Below are positions 27,192 to 35,431 of a stretch of 64,000 nt of DNA, one piece after another (position 1 is the first letter of the stretch; every line of letters starts with the position of its first letter). Under the pieces are notes generated by a model, which was not told the origin of the DNA, made no database searches, and was given only the letters and a program-made list of their open reading frames with translations. Origin of the DNA: Streptomyces coacervatus (GTDB lineage Bacteria > Actinomycetota > Actinomycetes > Streptomycetales > Streptomycetaceae); the NCBI RefSeq assembly GCF_029223485.1, contig NZ_JARHTP010000004.1:310001-374000 (forward strand). Direction: 5' to 3'. The translations under genes and the position numbers were made by a program.

Positions 27192-28144
27192 ATCCGAACG
27201 ACCCCGAGGGCGCGATCGAGGAGGCCGCCAAGGCGTACTCCAACTGGGGGCGTTGGGGCGAGGACGACGTGCTCGGCACCCTGAACTTCCTCGACGAGGC
27301 CAAGCGCCGCGAGGGCGCCGCACTCGTCCGGCGGGGCGTGAGCTTCTCGCTGTCGCAGCGGTTCGACATGAACGGCCCGCAGAAGGGCTGGCGCCGGCGG
27401 ACCAACCCCGTGCACACGATGCTGGACACCGGGACCGACGCGGCCCTCGGCAACCAGGGCTTCCCGCACGGCATCGGCGGTGCGGACGACGTGATCGCGA
27501 TGCCGCTGCAGTGCTCGACGCAGTGGGACGGGCTCGGGCACATCTTCGACCACGGTTTCGCCTGGAACGGACGCCGGGCGGACAAGGTCGTCACCTCCGA
27601 CGGCGACCTCGTCACCGGCATAGAGCACATGGCGCCGTACGTCGCCGGGCGCGGAGTCCTCCTCGACGTCGGCCAAGTCATCGGCACCGACCGCGAGTTG
27701 CCCGACGGGTTCGCCATCACCGAGGACCACCTGACCGCCACCGCGAACGCTCATGGCGTCACGGTCGGCCGCGGCGACATCGTCCTCGTCCGCACCGGTC
27801 ATCTCGCCCGCGCCAGGCGCGACGGCTGGGGCGACTACGCCGGCGGACCCGCGCCGGGGCTGTCGTTCACGACCGCCGGCTGGCTGCACGGCACCGAGAT
27901 CGCCGCGATCGCCACCGACACCTGGGGCTTCGAGGTACGGCCGAACGAGTTCGAGAACGCCTTCCAGCCGCTGCACCAGGTCGTCATCCCCAACATGGGT
28001 CTGCTCATCGGTGAGATGTGGGACCTCGACGCCCTGGCCGCGGACTGCGCGGACGACGGTGTGTACGAGTTCTGGCTCACCGCCGCGCCCCTGCCCATCA
28101 CCGGAGCTGTCGGCTCCCCGGTCAACCCGATCGCCGTCAAATAA
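27188..28144 (+). CDS. Cyclase-family metal-dependent hydrolase (kynurenine formamidase/isatin hydrolase-like)
   Basis: The 318-residue protein overlaps the FAH stop codon. It belongs to the cyclase superfamily (PF04199): the metal site appears as QCSTQWDGLGHIFDHG, a variant of HxGTHxDxPxH in which the first histidine position is changed, plus later GDIVLVRTGH and WLHGTEIAAIATDTWGFEV. Known members open lactam or amide bonds (kynurenine formamidase, isatin hydrolase) or act as hydrolases. The longer actinobacterial branch with an N-terminal NWGRWGEDDVLGTLNFLDEA has no settled function. Its place in the operon suggests ring-opening hydrolysis of a cyclic intermediate. Confidence 0.85.
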   Translation: MNPNDPEGAIEEAAKAYSNWGRWGEDDVLGTLNFLDEAKRREGAALVRRGVSFSLSQRFDMNGPQKGWRRRTNPVHTMLDTGTDAALGNQGFPHGIGGADDVIAMPLQCSTQWDGLGHIFDHGFAWNGRRADKVVTSDGDLVTGIEHMAPYVAGRGVLLDVGQVIGTDRELPDGFAITEDHLTATANAHGVTVGRGDIVLVRTGHLARARRDGWGDYAGGPAPGLSFTTAGWLHGTEIAAIATDTWGFEVRPNEFENAFQPLHQVVIPNMGLLIGEMWDLDALAADCADDGVYEFWLTAAPLPITGAVGSPVNPIAVK

Positions 28145-28155
28145 CACGCTCAGCC

Positions 28156-28195
28156 GCCGGATGCGCCCTTCCCGGACAGCAGCGGCGCATCCGGC
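28156..28195 (+). terminator. Intra-operon hairpin
   Basis: GCCGGATGCGCC (28156-28167) pairs perfectly with GGCGCATCCGGC (28184-28195) around a 16-base loop. It lies 12 bases after the cyclase stop and about 100 bases before the next start. It may be an internal terminator or an mRNA-processing/stability stem separating the first two genes from the rest. Confidence 0.6.
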
Positions 28196-28295
28196 CCCCC
28201 GCGCCCCGTCCCCACCCTGGCCCGCGCCCCCAGCGGGCGAGCCGCACTCCTGCCGCCCGAAGTCGCGCGGCCCAATCCCGGGAGGTAACTCCGAC

Positions 28296-29468
28296 ATGGC
28301 TGACAGCCTCACCCTCCCCCACTCTCGACTTCGCTCGAGCGGGGGGACCCCCATCGTGCTGGTCATCGGTGGGGGCGCCTCAGGCAACGCCATCACCATC
28401 CTGCTGCGCCGCGCCGGCATCGCCGTCGATCTGGTCGAGGCCAGGCCCGACTGGAACGCCACCACCGGCTCCGGCATCACCCTCCAGGGCAACGCCCTGC
28501 GCGTCCTGCGTGAACTCGGCGTGTGGGAACAGGTGGAAGCCTCCGGCTACGCCTTCGGCTCGCTCGGCGTGACCGCCCCCGACGGCACCGTGCTGTTCGT
28601 CGCCGAGGACATCCAGACCGGCGGAGAAGACCTGCCCGCCACCCTCGGTATGCAGCGGCCCCGGCTGCAGCAGCTCCTCATAAACGCGGTCCGCGCCTCC
28701 GGCGCCGGCGTTCGGCTCGGCACCACCGCCGAGGCGCTGGAGCAGGACGCCGACGGTGTCTCGGTGCGCTTCAGCGACGGCACGAGCGGCCGCTACGACC
28801 TCGTCGTCGCCGCCGACGGCCTCAACTCGGCCACCCGCGCAGCGATCGGCATCGCCGAGAAGGCCGAGCCGACCGGCATGGCCATCTGGCGCATCGCCGC
28901 TCCCCGGCCCGAGAGCGTGACGCGCACCGATCTGGCCTACGGCGGCCCCGCCTACATCGCCGGCTACTGCCCCACCAGCGAGAACACCATCTACGCCTAT
29001 GTCGTCGAGGCGTGTCGCGACCGCGCCGCCATCGACCCGGCCACGTACGCCGACGAGATGCGCCGTCTGGCGCAGGGCTATGGAGGCGCATGGCCGGAGA
29101 TCACCGAGCACATCACCGACCCGAAGAAGGTCAACTACACCTGGTTCGACCGCCTGCTGGTCGAGGGCTCCTGGCACCGCGGCCGGGTCGTGCTCATCGG
29201 CGACGCGGCCCACTGCTGCCCGCCCACCATGGCCCAGGGTGCGGCGATGTCCCTGGAGGACGCCTCAGTACTGGCCGAGCTGCTGACCAGCGGACGGGAC
29301 TGGGACGACGAGCTCCTCCAGGGCTACCACGACCGCCGCATCTCCCGGGTGCGCACCGTCGTCGAGGCTTCCGTACAGATCGGCCAGTGGCAGCTGGACG
29401 GCGTACGCGACGCCGACATCGCCGGGCTGGTCGGCAGCACCATGAATCTCCTCAAGGAGCGCCCGTGA
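28296..29468 (+). CDS. FAD-dependent aromatic hydroxylase of the cluster
   Basis: The 390-residue flavoprotein starts at ATG 28296 behind GGGAGGTAA. The FAD motif VLVIGGGASGNAITILLRRAG starts near residue 22, the DG motif is LVVAADGLNSATRAA, and VVLIGDAAHCCPPTMAQGAA is the ribityl-binding motif. It is a single-component class A monooxygenase like salicylate or 3-hydroxybenzoate hydroxylases. It should hydroxylate the substrate before decarboxylation and ring cleavage. Residues 5-20 (LTLPHSRLRSSGGTPI) are encoded by a dispersed Streptomyces-type repeat and are not part of the family; GTG 28356 at the end of the repeat is the natural beginning of the fold. The stop overlaps the next start (GTGA). 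Confidence 0.92.
   Translation: MADSLTLPHSRLRSSGGTPIVLVIGGGASGNAITILLRRAGIAVDLVEARPDWNATTGSGITLQGNALRVLRELGVWEQVEASGYAFGSLGVTAPDGTVLFVAEDIQTGGEDLPATLGMQRPRLQQLLINAVRASGAGVRLGTTAEALEQDADGVSVRFSDGTSGRYDLVVAADGLNSATRAAIGIAEKAEPTGMAIWRIAAPRPESVTRTDLAYGGPAYIAGYCPTSENTIYAYVVEACRDRAAIDPATYADEMRRLAQGYGGAWPEITEHITDPKKVNYTWFDRLLVEGSWHRGRVVLIGDAAHCCPPTMAQGAAMSLEDASVLAELLTSGRDWDDELLQGYHDRRISRVRTVVEASVQIGQWQLDGVRDADIAGLVGSTMNLLKERP
28308..28355 (+). repeat. Dispersed hairpin repeat inside the 5' end of the hydroxylase gene
   Basis: The stretch holds CCCCC, ACT, CTCGA, a six-base loop, TCGAG, C and GGGGG, followed by GACCCCCATCG. It can fold into a two-part stem. From memory, near-identical sequences are scattered between genes in many Streptomyces genomes. 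Here it is in frame and adds about 16 residues between the start codon and the FAD motif. Confidence 0.6.
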
Positions 29469-30493
29469 CCGCCACCGCATCCGCCGCGCCGACGATCGAC
29501 GTCCACGCCCATCTCCTGCTGCCGGAGGTCGAGGAGGCCGTCGCCGGTCAGCCCGGTCTCGCCGAGGCCCGTGACCTCGACGCCCGCCGCAACGGCCCCG
29601 CGGCCCTGACCGTCAACGGTCCGATGGTCGGCGCGCGCGTACCGAAGCTGACGGAGGCCGCCGTGCGTCTGGCGGCCATGGACGCGCAGGGCGTGGACGT
29701 CCAACTGGTCAGTCCGTCCCCGTCGCACTACCACTACTGGGCCGGGTCCCGACTGGCCGAGAAGGTCTGCCGATTGGCCAACGAGGGCACCGCCGCGCAC
29801 TGCGCGAAGGCTCCCGACCGGCTGCACGGCCTCGGCCTGGTCCCCCTCCAATACCCCGACCTCACCGTGGAGTTGCTCGACCACGCACTGGACCAGGGCC
29901 TGAAGGGCGTGGAGATCTCCTCGCACGCCCCCGGCCGCGAGCTGTCGGATCCCGCGTACGAACCCTTCTGGACCCGCGCCGAGGAGACCGGCGCGCTGGT
30001 CTTCCTGCACCCGTTCGGCTGCACCCTCGACGAGCGCCTCGACCGGTGGTACCTGTCCAATACTGTCGGCCAGCCCACCGAGAACGCGGTCGCACTCTCC
30101 CACCTGATCTTCTCCGGCGTCCTGGACCGCCACCCGGACCTGAAGCTGATCGCGGCGCACGGCGGCGGCTATCTGCCCACCCACCTCGGCCGCTCCGACC
30201 ACGCCTGGCGGGCCCGCCCCGACGCGCAGAACTGCTCACGGGAGCCGAGCAGCTATCTGAAGCAGCTGTACTTCGACTCGCTGGTCCACGACCCGCACGT
30301 ACTGCGGGAGTTGCTGCGAGCCGCCGGACCGGACCGGGTCCTGCTCGGCTCCGACTTCCCCTTCGACATGGGCACGGACGACCCGCTGGACGCACTGCGC
30401 GCCGCGGACCTGCCCGACGACGACTTCCACGCGGTGCGGGGCGGCAACGCCGCCGCCCTGCTCAACCTCTCCGGAGAAGGAACCCCCCGATGA
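29465..30493 (+). CDS. Amidohydrolase-2 family decarboxylase (ACMSD-like)
   Basis: The 342-residue protein starts at GTG 29465 overlapping the hydroxylase stop. The fold is that of ACMSD and gamma-resorcylate decarboxylase: IDVHAHLL gives the HxH metal ligands, GVEISSHAPG and VFLHPFG carry the strand-5 histidine, IAAHGGGYLP the strand-6 histidine and VLLGSDFPFDMG the strand-8 aspartate. These zinc or manganese enzymes remove CO2 from aromatic or muconate-type acids without cofactor. Between a ring hydroxylase and a ring-cleavage dioxygenase it most likely decarboxylates the hydroxylated aromatic acid or the cleaved ring. It overlaps the next gene (ATGA). Confidence 0.92.
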   Translation: MTATASAAPTIDVHAHLLLPEVEEAVAGQPGLAEARDLDARRNGPAALTVNGPMVGARVPKLTEAAVRLAAMDAQGVDVQLVSPSPSHYHYWAGSRLAEKVCRLANEGTAAHCAKAPDRLHGLGLVPLQYPDLTVELLDHALDQGLKGVEISSHAPGRELSDPAYEPFWTRAEETGALVFLHPFGCTLDERLDRWYLSNTVGQPTENAVALSHLIFSGVLDRHPDLKLIAAHGGGYLPTHLGRSDHAWRARPDAQNCSREPSSYLKQLYFDSLVHDPHVLRELLRAAGPDRVLLGSDFPFDMGTDDPLDALRAADLPDDDFHAVRGGNAAALLNLSGEGTPR

Positions 30494-31428
30494 GCAACCG
30501 CCTGCTCACCCACTTGCGGCACGTCGACCTCGCCGTGCCCGACTACGACAAGCAGTTGGACTTCTACTCCGGCGTCTGGGGCCTTACCAAGGTCGCCGAG
30601 GACTCCGGCATCTCCTTCCTCGCCGCCGAGGGCAGCCCCGAGCAGTACGTCGTACGCCTGCGCAAAGCCGACGACAAGCGCCTCGACCTGGTCTCCTACG
30701 GCGCGGGATCAGCTGCCGACGTGGACACGCTCGCCGAGCAACTGCTGGCCGGCGGCGTGCAGTTGATCTCCCGGCCGGGCGAGGTCGACACCCCGGGCGG
30801 CGGCTACGGCTTCCGCTTCTTCGACGTCGACGGACGCACGATCGAGGTCTCGGCCGAGGTCGAGGTCCGACAGCACCGCAAGATCGAGGAGAAGGAGTCG
30901 ATCCCGGTCAAGCTGTCGCACGTCGTCCTCAACTCCCCGGACCTCGACAAGACCCGCGAGTGGTACGAGACCCACCTCGGCTTCCGCCTGTCCGACACGC
31001 TCGGCCATCCGCACATCGGCGATGTCATGCACTTCATGCGGATCTCCAACCAGCACCACTCCATGGCCATCGCCAAGGGGCCGCACACCGCCCTGCACCA
31101 CATCTCCTTCGAGATGCGCGGCATCGACGAGTACATGCGCGGCTCCGGCCGGGTGATGCGGGCCGGCTTCAGGAAGATCTGGGGACCGGGCCGGCATATG
31201 GCGGGCGACAACACCTTCACCTACTTCCTCGACCCGCACGGCAACACCGTCGAGTACACCACCGAGCTGGAACTGCTGGACGAGGACACCTGGCACCCGC
31301 ACGTCTACGACTTCTTCCAGCCCGAGGTCACCGACCAGTGGGGCACGGCGAATCCCATGAACGAGCTGGTCACCAAGGAGTCCTTCAACGACCCCGACCA
31401 CGGCTGCTTCGTCGCGCCGCCGGTCTGA
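30490..31428 (+). CDS. Two-module VOC extradiol dioxygenase (catechol 2,3-dioxygenase-like)
   Basis: The 312-residue protein consists of two VOC modules, the arrangement of BphC/XylE-type extradiol dioxygenases. The C-terminal module holds the 2-His-1-Glu metal triad: KLSHVVLNSPDLD, ALHHISFEM and DPHGNTVEYTTELE. The conserved second-shell region (YFLDPHGN) is also present. It would open a catechol-type ring next to one hydroxyl with O2 and Fe(II) or Mn(II). ATG 30490 overlaps the upstream stop. A C-rich/G-rich hairpin lies about 31432-31453 before the next gene. Confidence 0.9.
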   Translation: MSNRLLTHLRHVDLAVPDYDKQLDFYSGVWGLTKVAEDSGISFLAAEGSPEQYVVRLRKADDKRLDLVSYGAGSAADVDTLAEQLLAGGVQLISRPGEVDTPGGGYGFRFFDVDGRTIEVSAEVEVRQHRKIEEKESIPVKLSHVVLNSPDLDKTREWYETHLGFRLSDTLGHPHIGDVMHFMRISNQHHSMAIAKGPHTALHHISFEMRGIDEYMRGSGRVMRAGFRKIWGPGRHMAGDNTFTYFLDPHGNTVEYTTELELLDEDTWHPHVYDFFQPEVTDQWGTANPMNELVTKESFNDPDHGCFVAPPV

Positions 31429-31540
31429 TCCCCCCCCCGAATTCCGGGGGCGCGGCAGCCCTGTCATGCCCTGACTCCCCGTCGCGTCCCCGGTCCCGCT
31501 CCGTCCGTCCTCCCCGTCCTCCCGTCGACAGGACCCTCCC

Positions 31541-32512
31541 ATGCGTTTCGCCACGTACGAATACCGCAATCGACGCCAGGTGGCGGTCGTCGAAGAGGAC
31601 GGCACGCTCCACCCCCTGCCCGGCGTCAGCTCGCTGACCGACCTGCTCGCCGGTGGAGGCGGACTGCCCGAACTGCTCGACGCGGGCTCCGTGACGCTCG
31701 ACGTCCCGCCCGGCCCGCACATCTCCGACGTAACCCTGCTGCCGCCCCTGCAGCCGCCCACCGTGCGGGACTTCGTCACCTTCGAGGAACACGTCGAGGG
31801 CGTACGACGGTCGGTGGACGGGGCCGCCGGTGTGCCCGAGCAGTGGTACGCGGCCCCGACCTTCTACTTCACCAACCCCTACGCGGTGTACGGCCCGTAT
31901 GACGACATCCCCATGCCGCCGGGGGCGAGCATGCTCGACTTCGAGCTCGAAGTCGCCGCGGTGATCGGCAAGGAGGGCCGGGACCTCACCCCCGAGCAGG
32001 CCCGTGACCACATCATCGGCTACACGATCTTCAACGACTGGTCCGCCCGCGACCTGCAGTCCGCCGAGATGAGAGTGGGTCTCGGCCCGTGCAAGGGCAA
32101 GGACACCGCCACCACCCTCGGCCCCTTCCTGGTCACCGCAGACGCATTGGACAAGTACCGCGACGCGGACGGCTTCCTGCGTCTGGCACTCACCGCGGAG
32201 ATCAACGGCAAGGTGGTCGGCGAGGACCTGCTGTCCAACATGAGCTGGACCTTCGAGGAGATGGTCGCCTACGCCTCGCGCGGGACCCGGGTGCGCCCCG
32301 GCGACGTCCTCGGCTCGGGCACCTGTGGCAACGGCGGCTGCCTGGCGGAGCTTTGGGGTGTACGAGGCACGCAGGACCCGGCACCGCTGAAGCCCGGCGA
32401 CACGGTCACCCTCACCGTGGAGGGCATCGGAACCGTCTCCAACACCGTGGTCGCGGGCGCCGACCCGGTACCGCTGCCGGCGGCCCGACTTCGCTCCCGG
32501 GAGCGGCCGTGA
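31541..32512 (+). CDS. Fumarylacetoacetate hydrolase family protein, second copy
   Basis: The 323-residue protein starts at ATG 31541. It has a short N-terminal domain (MRFATYEYRNRRQVAVVEEDG) and the FAH catalytic fold: FVTFEEHV, the metal ligands in MLDFELEVAAVIGKEGRDL, YTIFNDWSARDLQ, TLGPFLVT and VLGSGTCGNGG. This layout is close to the acylpyruvase/2-hydroxyhepta-diene-dioate isomerase group and to plant-type FAH-like proteins that take fumarylacetoacetate or related 2,4-diketo acids. It probably hydrolyses the product of ring cleavage. Its stop overlaps the SDR start (GTGA). The C-terminal AARLRSRERP is encoded by a GCTCCCGGGAGC palindrome and may be an appended tail. Confidence 0.9.
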   Translation: MRFATYEYRNRRQVAVVEEDGTLHPLPGVSSLTDLLAGGGGLPELLDAGSVTLDVPPGPHISDVTLLPPLQPPTVRDFVTFEEHVEGVRRSVDGAAGVPEQWYAAPTFYFTNPYAVYGPYDDIPMPPGASMLDFELEVAAVIGKEGRDLTPEQARDHIIGYTIFNDWSARDLQSAEMRVGLGPCKGKDTATTLGPFLVTADALDKYRDADGFLRLALTAEINGKVVGEDLLSNMSWTFEEMVAYASRGTRVRPGDVLGSGTCGNGGCLAELWGVRGTQDPAPLKPGDTVTLTVEGIGTVSNTVVAGADPVPLPAARLRSRERP

Positions 32513-33252
32513 GCGACCTGCATCCCAAGAGGCTCCTCGGCAAGGTCGTCGTCGTCACGGGAGCGGCCCGCGGCCAGGGCGCCGCCGAGACCGACGCCCT
32601 CACCCGCGAGGGCGCCCGGGTGATCGCCACCGACGTGACCGACGCCCCGGGCTGCCGCCGCCTCGACGTCACCAGCGACAAGGAGTGGGCCCGACTCGCC
32701 GCCGAACTCGGGGAGTCGTACGGCCAGGTCCACGGCCTGGTCAACAACGCGGGCGTCACCTGGCGCGCCCGCATCGACGACGTACGCCCCGAGGACATGG
32801 CCCGCGTCCACGCCGTCAACGTCACCGGACCGCTGCTGGGCATCCAGCACCTGACACCGCTGATGCGCGCGGGGGCGTCGATCGTCAACGTCGGCTCCTC
32901 CGCGGCCCTCACCGGCCACTACCCCGTCGCGTACACGGCCAGCAAGTGGGCACTGCGCGGCCTCTCGAAGACGGCCGCGCTGGAGCTCGGCCCGCGCGGC
33001 ATCCGGATCAACACCGTCCACCCCGGGTTCATCGAGACCGACATGACCGCCTCGGCCGCCCCTGCGTTCCGCGAGGCGAACATTCGCGAGACCCCGCTGG
33101 GCCGTACCGGAACCGTCGACGAGATCACCCCGCTCGTCGTCTTCCTCCTCTCCGACGAGGCGTCCTTCATCACCGGTGCCGAGATCCCCGTCGACGGTGG
33201 CCTCACCTCACATGGCGGCGTCAAGTCGATCTCGGACGCACTACGCCCGTAG
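32509..33252 (+). CDS. Short-chain dehydrogenase/reductase of the cluster
   Basis: The 247-residue classical SDR starts at GTG 32509. The nucleotide motif is VVTGAARGQGAAE (TGxxxGxG, Gly18/22/24), NNAG is in GLVNNAGVTW, and the catalytic residues are in VGSSAAL and Tyr142/Lys146 of AYTASKWA. The aspartate after the second strand (ATDVTD) suggests NAD(H). It resembles 3-alpha/20-beta-hydroxysteroid dehydrogenases and 3-oxoacyl reductases. In this operon it could oxidise a hydroxy intermediate or reduce a keto product before CoA transfer. Confidence 0.92.
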   Translation: MSDLHPKRLLGKVVVVTGAARGQGAAETDALTREGARVIATDVTDAPGCRRLDVTSDKEWARLAAELGESYGQVHGLVNNAGVTWRARIDDVRPEDMARVHAVNVTGPLLGIQHLTPLMRAGASIVNVGSSAALTGHYPVAYTASKWALRGLSKTAALELGPRGIRINTVHPGFIETDMTASAAPAFREANIRETPLGRTGTVDEITPLVVFLLSDEASFITGAEIPVDGGLTSHGGVKSISDALRP

Positions 33253-33271
33253 CACCAACAGAAAGGTCCCC

Positions 33272-34027
33272 ATGGACAAGGTCTGCGCGAGCGCCGCGGA
33301 GGCGGTCGCCGACATCCCCGACGGCGCGTCGCTGGCCGTCGGCGGCTTCGGTCTCAGCGGCATCCCGAATGTCCTCATCCAGGCTCTCCACGCCCAGGGT
33401 GCCACCGGCCTGCAGGTCGTCTCGAACAACTGCGGTGTGGACGATCGCGGTCTGGGCGTCTTGCTGGCCGCCGACCGCATCGCCCGGGTCACGGGCTCGT
33501 ACGTCGGCGAGAACAAGGAGTTCGCCCGGCAATACCTCTCCGGCGAGTTGGAGGTGGAGCTCGTCCCGCAGGGCACCCTCGCCGAGCGGCTGCGGGCCGG
33601 CGGTGCGGGCGTCCCGGCCTTCTACACTCCGGCCGGCGTGGGCACACAGGTCGCCAGGGGTGGCCTGCCCTGGCGGTATGCGCCGGACGGGTCGGTGGCC
33701 GTCGCCTCCCCCGCCAAGGAGACACGCGACTTCCACGGCCGCACCCACATCCTCGAACACGGCATCACCACCGACTTCGCCCTCGTGCGGGCCTGGCGCG
33801 GCGACCGTCACGGCAACCTGGTCTTCCGCCGGGCCGCCGCCAACTTCAACCCGCTCGCCGCCATGGCCGGACGCGTGACGGTCGCCGAGGTCGAAGAACT
33901 CGTGGAACCGGGCGAGTTGAGCCCCGACGAGGTGCACCTGCCGGGCGTGTTCGTACAGCGAGTCGTGGCGCTGACTCCAACTCAGGCCGCTGACAAGGCA
34001 ATAGAGAAGAGGACCGTACGAGCATGA
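33272..34027 (+). CDS. 3-oxoacid CoA-transferase subunit A
   Basis: The 251-residue protein starts at ATG 33272 behind GAAAGG. It has the family-I CoA-transferase alpha pattern: [22 protein letters not shown] near the N-terminus, [62 protein letters not shown] and [13 protein letters not shown] [19 protein letters not shown]. It forms a heterotetramer with the next gene product, with which it overlaps by four bases. The pair moves CoA from succinyl-CoA to a 3-oxoacid such as 3-oxoadipate or acetoacetate. It closes the pathway toward central metabolism. Confidence 0.95.
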   Translation: MDKVCASAAEAVADIPDGASLAVGGFGLSGIPNVLIQALHAQGATGLQVVSNNCGVDDRGLGVLLAADRIARVTGSYVGENKEFARQYLSGELEVELVPQGTLAERLRAGGAGVPAFYTPAGVGTQVARGGLPWRYAPDGSVAVASPAKETRDFHGRTHILEHGITTDFALVRAWRGDRHGNLVFRRAAANFNPLAAMAGRVTVAEVEELVEPGELSPDEVHLPGVFVQRVVALTPTQAADKAIEKRTVRA

Positions 34028-34659
34028 GCTGGACCCGCGACCAGATGGCCGCCCGTGCCGCCGCCGAACTCGCCGACGGCTCCTACGTCAACCTCGGCAT
34101 CGGCCTGCCCACCCTCATCCCCGGCCATCTCCCGCCGCATGTCCATGTAGTCCTGCACTCGGAGAACGGCATCCTCGGCACCGGGCCTTGTCCGACGGAG
34201 ACCGAGGTCGACCCGGACCTGATCAACGCCGGCAAGGAGACCGTCACCGTGCTTCCGGGCGCCTCCTTCTTCGACTCCGCGCTCTCTTTCGGGATGATCC
34301 GTGGCGGCCACATCGACACGGCCGTGCTCGGCGCCATGCAGGTGTCGGCCGACGGCGACCTGGCCAACTGGATGATCCCCGGCAAGATGGTCAAGGGCAT
34401 GGGCGGCGCGATGGACCTCGTCCATGGCGCGCGTCGGGTCATCGTGCTGATGGAACACACCGCGAAGGACGGCACCCCGAAGATCGTCAAGGAGTGCTCT
34501 CTCCCCCTCACCGGCGAGCGGTGCGTCCACCGCGTCATCACCGACCTCGGCGTCCTCGACGTCACGCCGGACGGCCTGGCGCTGGTGGAGTGCGCGCCGG
34601 GTGTGACCGCTCAGGACATCGTGGCCCGCACCGATGCGCCTCTGATCGTGCAGTCCTGA
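34024..34659 (+). CDS. 3-oxoacid CoA-transferase subunit B
   Basis: The 211-residue beta subunit has the catalytic glutamate in HSENGILG (Glu47), which forms the glutamyl-CoA thioester, along with [31 protein letters not shown] and [24 protein letters not shown]. It pairs with the upstream A subunit and is the last gene of the nine-gene operon. Whether the acceptor is 3-oxoadipate (PcaIJ-like) or acetoacetate (ScoAB-like) cannot be told from sequence alone. Confidence 0.95.
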   Translation: MSWTRDQMAARAAAELADGSYVNLGIGLPTLIPGHLPPHVHVVLHSENGILGTGPCPTETEVDPDLINAGKETVTVLPGASFFDSALSFGMIRGGHIDTAVLGAMQVSADGDLANWMIPGKMVKGMGGAMDLVHGARRVIVLMEHTAKDGTPKIVKECSLPLTGERCVHRVITDLGVLDVTPDGLALVECAPGVTAQDIVARTDAPLIVQS

Positions 34660-34939
34660 GTCCCGGACGGGCCGCCCCGTGAACCGTCCGTCTCAGGCCG
34701 GGTTGCGACCGATGAAGAACCCTCGGAACGGGTCCATGCTCGGTTCAAGTACGGAGCGGGCCGGCGTTGTGGCCCTGGAGCAGAAGGCGACCGCGGTGAC
34801 GGCCTTTCTCCTCGTCCAGGGACTCGGCGCAGGCGAGCCGGGAGTGGTCGTCGTCCTTCGAGGGTCAGCGGTGCGTTCCGATGTGCCCTGCTGGTGGCGT
34901 TCCCGGACTGGGCTCCCGCGTGAGCGGCTGTGCGTGGCG
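34660..34939. other. Gap after the catabolic operon
   Basis: About 280 bases between the CoA-transferase and the convergent VOC gene. A minus-strand frame ends KAVTAVAFCSRATTPARSVL and MDPFRGFFIGRNPA before a stop near 34693, but I recognise no family and no start. No strong terminator stem stood out. Confidence 0.3.
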
Positions 34940-35338
34940 TCAGCGTGCGAACTTTGCGATGGCCGCCGGGGTGACGGGGGTGAAGAAGTTGACGAGATTG
35001 CCGTCGGGGTCACGGAACAGCAGCGACCGGTTGCCCCAGGGCATCGTGGTGGGCTCGTTGACGAAGTCGGTGACGAAGCCGGTCAGGTTCTGGTAGACGC
35101 GGTCCACGTCGTCGACGAGGAACTCGGTGATCACGCTGTGGTTGTCCGCCGGGCGGGCAGAGCCCGGAGCGAACAGCGGGACCGTGCGGGTGCTGCCGAT
35201 CGCGAGGGTGGCGCCCGCGATCTTGAGTTCGGCGAAGTCCTCGTTGGCCCACGTCGCCTGCACCCCTGTAGCTCGCTCGTAGAACTCGACGAGGCGCGCT
35301 ACGTCGCCGGTGATGATGCGGATCGAGACGAAGTCCAT
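34940..35338 (-). CDS. VOC family protein
   Basis: The 132-residue single-module VOC protein starts at ATG 35338 behind AAGGAGA. Its pattern is MDFVSIRIITGDVARLVEFYERATGV, AGATLAIGSTRTVPLF and EFLVDDVDRVYQNLTG, then SLLFRDPDGNLVNFFTPVTP. It resembles glyoxalase-like resistance proteins. It is divergent from the WYL regulator 93 bases away, which probably controls it. The ligand is unknown. Confidence 0.9.
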   Translation of the reverse strand: MDFVSIRIITGDVARLVEFYERATGVQATWANEDFAELKIAGATLAIGSTRTVPLFAPGSARPADNHSVITEFLVDDVDRVYQNLTGFVTDFVNEPTTMPWGNRSLLFRDPDGNLVNFFTPVTPAAIAKFAR

Positions 35339-35431
35339 GGGGATCTCCTTGGCTGCGCTGAAGGCGTGCACGTCGCAGGCTAGGAGAAATAGTGGACAGA
35401 ATCGGTCCTGTATTCGCGTTAGGCTGCGAAC

